Source of the DNA: Desulfobacula sp.
GTDB lineage: Bacteria; Desulfobacterota; Desulfobacteria; Desulfobacterales; Desulfobacteraceae
Direction: 5' to 3'
Length of the DNA: 8,952 nt
NCBI GenBank assembly: GCA_027858355.1
Contig: JAQICW010000731.1
Coordinates: forward strand, 1 to 8,952
In this document: positions 6,247 to 8,952 of the stretch, in pieces
How positions within the stretch are numbered: the stretch's first letter is position 1
Layout: every line of letters begins with the position of its first letter
Program-made: the position numbers and the translations under genes
Notes under the pieces: generated by a model
Seen by the model: the letters and a program-made list of their open reading frames with translations, nothing else
What the model was told of the DNA's origin: nothing
Database searches by the model: none

Positions 6247-7314
6247 CTATATCATTGCTTTGATAATTTCGATGATCTTTTCCGGTGACGGTATGTCTCC
6301 GCCGCATTCGCCATAAAATTCAACGGGCCGCTGGCCTTTGACGCATCTTTCAACATCTTCCACCATTTGTCCCATGTTCATTTCAATACTGATGACGGCT
6401 TTACAGCTTTCCTTGGTGGCAGCATCAAAGACTGCCTGTTCCGGAAAGGGGAAAACGGTTTTGGGTCTTAACATGGCCACTTCAATGCCTTCTTCCTTTA
6501 AAAGATCAATGGCTGTCCTGCACACGCGACTCATGGTGCCAAAGCTTGTTATAAGCACCTTGTAATCCCCATCTGTGTTGTAAGCTTCAAACTGGATCTC
6601 CTCTTTTTTCATCTGAATGTATTTGGCTTTCAGGGCCAGGTTGTTGTTATTGAGTTCTGTGGGATCCAGAAATAAAGATCTAACCAGGTTTCTTTTCTTG
6701 CTTTTCCGAGTATCCATGCCGTTTGTGGCCCAGTCGTCTTTGTTGGAGGGCTCGGTTTTCAGATTATCGGGAAACTCGACGGGTTCCATCATCTGGCCTA
6801 TGAGGCCGTCTCCCAGGATCATGACAGGTCCCCGGTATTTTTCAGCCAGGGTAAATGCCTGCATGGTCATTTCAACTGCTTCCTGAACTCCGTCCGGTGC
6901 CAGGACTAAAAGATGGTAATCCCCGTGGCCTCCGCCTTTGGTGGCCTGTAAATAATCCGCCTGGGAGGGCAGAATTCCGCCAAGACCTGGACCGCCCCGG
7001 ACGATATTGACAAAAACAGCAGGACAATTGGCCGCCGCAATATAGGAGATGGCCTCGCTCATAAGGCTGATACCAGGGGAAGAAGAGGTTGTCATGACAC
7101 GTTCCCCTGCAGCTGCTGCACCAAAGATCATATACCCTACGGCCACTTCGCTTTCTCCCTGGAGGAAAACCCCGCCCTCTTCGGGCAGTCTTTTTACCAG
7201 GTATTCGGCAACTTCAGACTGGGGGGTGATAGGATATGCAAAATAATTTATACAGCCTGCTCTGATGGCTGCTTCAGCTATTGCTTCATTCCCTTTCATT
7301 AAAACTTTTGCCAT
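6247..7314 (-). CDS. vorB: 2-oxoacid:ferredoxin oxidoreductase, alpha subunit (VorB type)
   Basis: A 355-aa pyrimidine-binding (alpha) subunit fused to the transketolase C-terminal-like domain, as in VOR and KOR enzymes. Visible motifs are Y-P-I-T-P-Q-S-E at 27-34, Q-G-E-S-E-V-A at about 52-58, S-S-S-P-G-I-S-L-M-S-E near 77-87, R-G-G-P-G-L-G-G at 106-113, then Q-A-T-K-G-G-G-H-G-D-Y. The R-G-G-P-G-L-G-G...G-G-G-H-G-D form matches proteins annotated as 3-methyl-2-oxobutanoate dehydrogenase subunit VorB. 2-oxoglutarate-specific KorA usually differs in that loop. This is the main reason to favour a branched-chain 2-oxoacid substrate, though 2-oxoglutarate or an aryl 2-oxoacid cannot be excluded. 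The start at 7314 has AAAGGA upstream, and 12 nt separate it from the ferredoxin-subunit stop. It is co-transcribed with the beta and gamma subunits. Confidence 0.93.
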   Translation of the reverse strand: MAKVLMKGNEAIAEAAIRAGCINYFAYPITPQSEVAEYLVKRLPEEGGVFLQGESEVAVGYMIFGAAAAGERVMTTSSSPGISLMSEAISYIAAANCPAVFVNIVRGGPGLGGILPSQADYLQATKGGGHGDYHLLVLAPDGVQEAVEMTMQAFTLAEKYRGPVMILGDGLIGQMMEPVEFPDNLKTEPSNKDDWATNGMDTRKSKKRNLVRSLFLDPTELNNNNLALKAKYIQMKKEEIQFEAYNTDGDYKVLITSFGTMSRVCRTAIDLLKEEGIEVAMLRPKTVFPFPEQAVFDAATKESCKAVISIEMNMGQMVEDVERCVKGQRPVEFYGECGGDIPSPEKIIEIIKAMI

Positions 7315-7326
7315 TATATTTATCCT

Positions 7327-7554
7327 TTAATTTACGTCTGCCGTCATGGTTTCAACAATACTGATGGCTACATCCGGGCACATGATACAGCACATTGTGC
7401 AGTGAATACAATCTTCAGGTCTTGCCTGAAACACGGGGAAATGTCCTTTTGCATTTACCTTATCCGTGATCTCAAGGACTTTTTTGGGGCAAAAGTTGAC
7501 ACACAGCCCGCATCCTTTGCACCGATCAGAATCAATAATATGTTCGTACGTCAT
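7327..7554 (-). CDS. vorD: 2-oxoacid:ferredoxin oxidoreductase, delta (2x[4Fe-4S] ferredoxin) subunit
   Basis: A 75-aa bacterial-type dicluster ferredoxin. Two CX2CX2CX3CP motifs are complete: C12/C15/C18/C22 and C49/C52/C55/C59. Each binds a [4Fe-4S] cluster, and an extra cysteine, C56, lies inside the second motif. In POR/KOR/VOR enzymes this subunit carries electrons from the thiamine-diphosphate site to external ferredoxin. It precedes the alpha-subunit gene by 12 nt. Its Shine-Dalgarno AAGGAG overlaps the stop codon of the upstream ATPase gene, so the ATPase and the oxidoreductase are almost certainly one operon. Length and cluster number are normal for the family. Confidence 0.93.
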   Translation of the reverse strand: MTYEHIIDSDRCKGCGLCVNFCPKKVLEITDKVNAKGHFPVFQARPEDCIHCTMCCIMCPDVAISIVETMTADVN

Positions 7555-7566
7555 TTAAAATACTCC

Positions 7567-8259
7567 TTAAATTATCAAAGGCTTTTTCCAGGGTGGCACC
7601 AAGGTCCTGTCAATGGTTAATACCGGACAATGAAACCGGTCCATATCAAGCTTTGGTATCATCTGGGACGAAGCCGTTATAAATTCAATTTTAAGACCAG
7701 TGGCTTTTGCCACCTCCTTGACAAGATCATATCCCTTGTAAATATGTTCGGGAGTGGTTTCGTCAATAAGGTTGGCATTGGACACAAGTCCTGTGATTTT
7801 CATTTTTGAAGATGCTTCAATCTCCTGTTTTATTTTAAGACAGCCTTCAACCGTTCCGGTATTTGGTCTGAACAGGTTTATTACCTGGAGCATATGGACT
7901 GTTTTTTGTTTCAAATAATTTCCAAGGGCTGCCAATACAGTCACACCCACGTCATCGCCACCAACATCCAGGATGGTCAGTTCAGCCGGCTGCTGGATCA
8001 TGCCTGCCACGGCCGGGGCGAGAATGGGCAGATCGGCATGCATGTATTGACGGTCGGGAAGTACCACCTGAACGCCTATTCTTTCAAGGGCAACCCTTGC
8101 TTCCCTGGATCTGAAATAGGGATTGACAAGATCAAGGTCCGTGATTTTAACTTCCATCCCTTTTAATCTGGATTGTACCGCAAGGTTTACGGCGATTTCA
8201 GATTTGCCGCTACCATAGTTGCCGCAAATGATCACAATCCCTTTAATATCAATGTCCAA
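7567..8259 (-). CDS. P-loop ATPase of the CobQ/MinD/ParA-like (SIMIBI) class
   Basis: A 230-aa protein with Walker A G-N-Y-G-S-G-K-S at 13-20. A D-L-D-L-V-N-P-Y-F stretch follows at 41-49, and a Walker-B-like strand T-I-L-D-V-G-G-D-D ends near 103. This layout resembles SIMIBI nucleotide-binding proteins, but it lacks the signature lysine of the deviant Walker A (KGGxGK), having G-N-Y instead. There are no cysteine clusters, membrane segments or extra domains. The start is TTG at 8259, with AAAGGA 7 nt upstream, overlapping the end of the preceding gene by 11 nt. No ATG lies near in frame. Its stop overlaps the ribosome binding site of the ferredoxin subunit, which ties it to the oxidoreductase. 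A maturation or regulatory role is possible; nothing visible fixes it. Confidence 0.85.
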   Translation of the reverse strand: MDIDIKGIVIICGNYGSGKSEIAVNLAVQSRLKGMEVKITDLDLVNPYFRSREARVALERIGVQVVLPDRQYMHADLPILAPAVAGMIQQPAELTILDVGGDDVGVTVLAALGNYLKQKTVHMLQVINLFRPNTGTVEGCLKIKQEIEASSKMKITGLVSNANLIDETTPEHIYKGYDLVKEVAKATGLKIEFITASSQMIPKLDMDRFHCPVLTIDRTLVPPWKKPLII

Positions 8260-8641
8260 ACATTTTTCCTTTAATTCTAACGTCCTGAGTAAACAATCTA
8301 AAACTGGAATTAAACCAAATTAGGCGCTGTTTTGCAAACATTTTTTTTGTTTGTGCTTTGTTCAAGTCAAGTTTTACCGATGCTTTTTGAACTTTTAAGG
8401 GAATGTCGGTTAATAAAATCAAGTCATTCGTCAAAAAAGACAGCCATTTCAAGGGTTTCGGGAGTTTTTTGAAAATAGGCTCTACCAGTTCCACATATTT
8501 GTGGAACTGGTCATCCGCCACCTTGGAAACCAGGGAACCCTTATCTTTGCAAACCCTTATGGAATCAAGCTTTGACAGCAATTTGTGGATCCTTTCAAGG
8601 GGTGTTTTACCTACCGTCAAATACCAGGGATCTTTGCCCAT
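8249..8641 (-). CDS. Hypothetical protein, 130 aa
   Basis: I do not recognise a family. The product is lysine-rich and basic. It starts G-K-D-P-W-Y-L-T-V-G-K-T-P-L-E-R-I, has a helical hydrophobic centre (L-K-W-L-S-F-L-T-N-D-L-I-L-L) and has no convincing signal peptide or cysteine motif. Support for coding is the open frame, the same strand as its neighbours, and an 11-nt overlap with the ATPase gene downstream that suits translational coupling. Doubts: the ATG at 8641 directly abuts its only GGAG with no spacing, and the frame stays open for 12 protein-like codons before it, back to TGA 8680-8678, without a standard start. A later TTG (8581) preceded by AAAGG is an alternative. A perfect 12-bp inverted repeat lies inside the gene at 8484-8511. 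It could be a remnant of a longer gene. Confidence 0.55.
   Translation of the reverse strand: MGKDPWYLTVGKTPLERIHKLLSKLDSIRVCKDKGSLVSKVADDQFHKYVELVEPIFKKLPKPLKWLSFLTNDLILLTDIPLKVQKASVKLDLNKAQTKKMFAKQRLIWFNSSFRLFTQDVRIKGKMFGH
8484..8511. repeat. Perfect 12-bp inverted repeat with 4-nt loop inside the hypothetical gene
   Basis: ACCAGTTCCACA (8484-8495) and TGTGGAACTGGT (8500-8511) are exact reverse complements around TATT. In the leftward mRNA this gives a stable hairpin inside codons for D-Q-F-H-K-Y-V-E-L-V. No T run follows on either strand, so it is not a standard terminator. It may be a protein-binding palindrome, an mRNA processing or stability element, or chance codon usage. Confidence 0.8.
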
Positions 8642-8680
8642 CTCCAGATCAATGATTTCGCCAGATGAATGGTTTGTTCA

Positions 8681-8896
8681 CTATTTTTTTTTGGCCAGCA
8701 GCTCAACAAGATGGAGTACTTTGACAGGGCTTTGCCGCTTGTCAAGGCCGCCTTTCAATTGCATGACGCAGCCAGGGCAGTCTGTTACAAGTATATCTGC
8801 TCCTGATGCCTCAACATTATCCAGCTTTTTTTTAAAACATAAACAGCGGTTTGTAATATACGGGTACGACTTCCAGAAAGATTTTAATTTCATCAA
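8681..8896 (-). pseudogene. C-terminal remnant of a CCG-domain (cysteine-rich) Fe-S protein
   Basis: Residues from K-K-L-D-N-V-E-A-S-G-A-D through T-D-C-P-G-C-V-M-Q-L-K-G-G-L to V-K-V-L-H-L-V-E-L-L-A match the C-terminal end of CCG-domain proteins. That domain is found in HdrB/HdrD, GlcF and LutA-like electron-transfer proteins, where C-P-G-C helps bind a cluster. Only about 45 residues of homology remain. The frame is closed by TAA at about 8900-8902, and the paired CCG-x-GG motif expected some 20-25 residues upstream is absent in all minus-strand frames. The available starts (TTG 8896, ATG 8893) have no ribosome binding site. The gene therefore looks truncated by deletion, or broken by a frameshift beyond the window edge. 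Tandem stops TAG-TGA (8683-8678) end it. It shares strand and frame with the 130-aa gene downstream. Confidence 0.6.
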
Positions 8897-8952
8897 GGTT
8901 TAGTGGGTTTTTTCTGGATGATTCCTTTTTTATACTATCGACATCATTCATT
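8832..8952 (-). other. Open frame entering from the right edge, 39 codons visible
   Basis: On the minus strand a second frame is open from the window edge to TAA at 8834-8832. It has an ATG at 8951 and contains N-L-D-E-I-K-I-F-L-E-V-V. It overlaps the start of the Fe-S remnant in another frame. It may be the tail of an upstream gene, a short spurious ORF, or the upstream half of a frameshifted gene. The homology is too weak to name. Confidence 0.25.

Noticed and set aside
8678..8683. Tandem TAG-TGA between the Fe-S remnant and the in-frame 130-aa gene as pyrrolysine/selenocysteine readthrough
   Set aside because: Two adjacent stops, a C-terminus ending where the family normally ends (V-E-L-L-A), and no visible SECIS-like hairpin right after the TGA make ordinary termination far more likely.
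8403..8903. Plus-strand open frame of 166 codons, the longest unassigned one at the right end
   Set aside because: It lies antisense to the CCG-domain remnant and the 130-aa gene. Its serine-rich product shows no family motif, while the opposite strand carries recognisable homology.

Overview
The window looks like a chromosomal segment of an anaerobic bacterium, most plausibly a sulfate-reducing member of the Desulfobacterota (Desulfobacteraceae-like). This is inferred from moderately AT-rich DNA, a ferredoxin-dependent 2-oxoacid oxidoreductase in place of a pyruvate-dehydrogenase-type complex, an acyl-CoA dehydrogenase, a CCG-type Fe-S protein fragment and a lysine-rich GGDEF tail. No taxonomic marker gene is present, so the assignment is tentative. 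I see no rRNA, tRNA, CRISPR array, insertion sequence, integrase or phage gene.

Layout: (1) 1-246 (+) is the C-terminus of a diguanylate-cyclase-type GGDEF protein. It runs tail to tail, with 2 bp between stops, into (2) a radical SAM protein (249-1274, -). (3) A 213-bp divergent intergenic region holds a good sigma70-type promoter (1411-1440) for (4) a rightward unit of a branched-chain aminotransferase (1488-2552), an XRE/cupin regulator (2564-3109) and an acyl-CoA dehydrogenase (3137-4291). (5) A short convergent spacer has an AT-rich inverted repeat (4288-4315). (6) A long leftward unit then reads, in transcription order: a truncated CCG-domain Fe-S ORF (8896-8681), an unknown 130-aa gene (8641-8249), a P-loop ATPase (8259-7567), the four subunits of a 2-oxoacid:ferredoxin oxidoreductase in the order ferredoxin, alpha, beta, gamma (7554-4916), and a tandem-ACT-domain protein (4834-4346).

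The genes fit one theme. The aminotransferase interconverts Val/Leu/Ile with their 2-oxoacids. The VOR-type oxidoreductase converts those with CoA to branched acyl-CoAs, reducing ferredoxin, or can run in reverse. The acyl-CoA dehydrogenase could take a resulting acyl-CoA one step further. The ACT protein and the XRE/cupin protein are candidate sensors. This is a coherent branched-chain amino/keto acid module in two convergent transcription units, built from known families. I do not see a clearly new defence, mobile or RNA system. The least explained parts are the P-loop ATPase, the 130-aa gene with a perfect 12-bp hairpin inside it, and the broken Fe-S ORF at the right edge.
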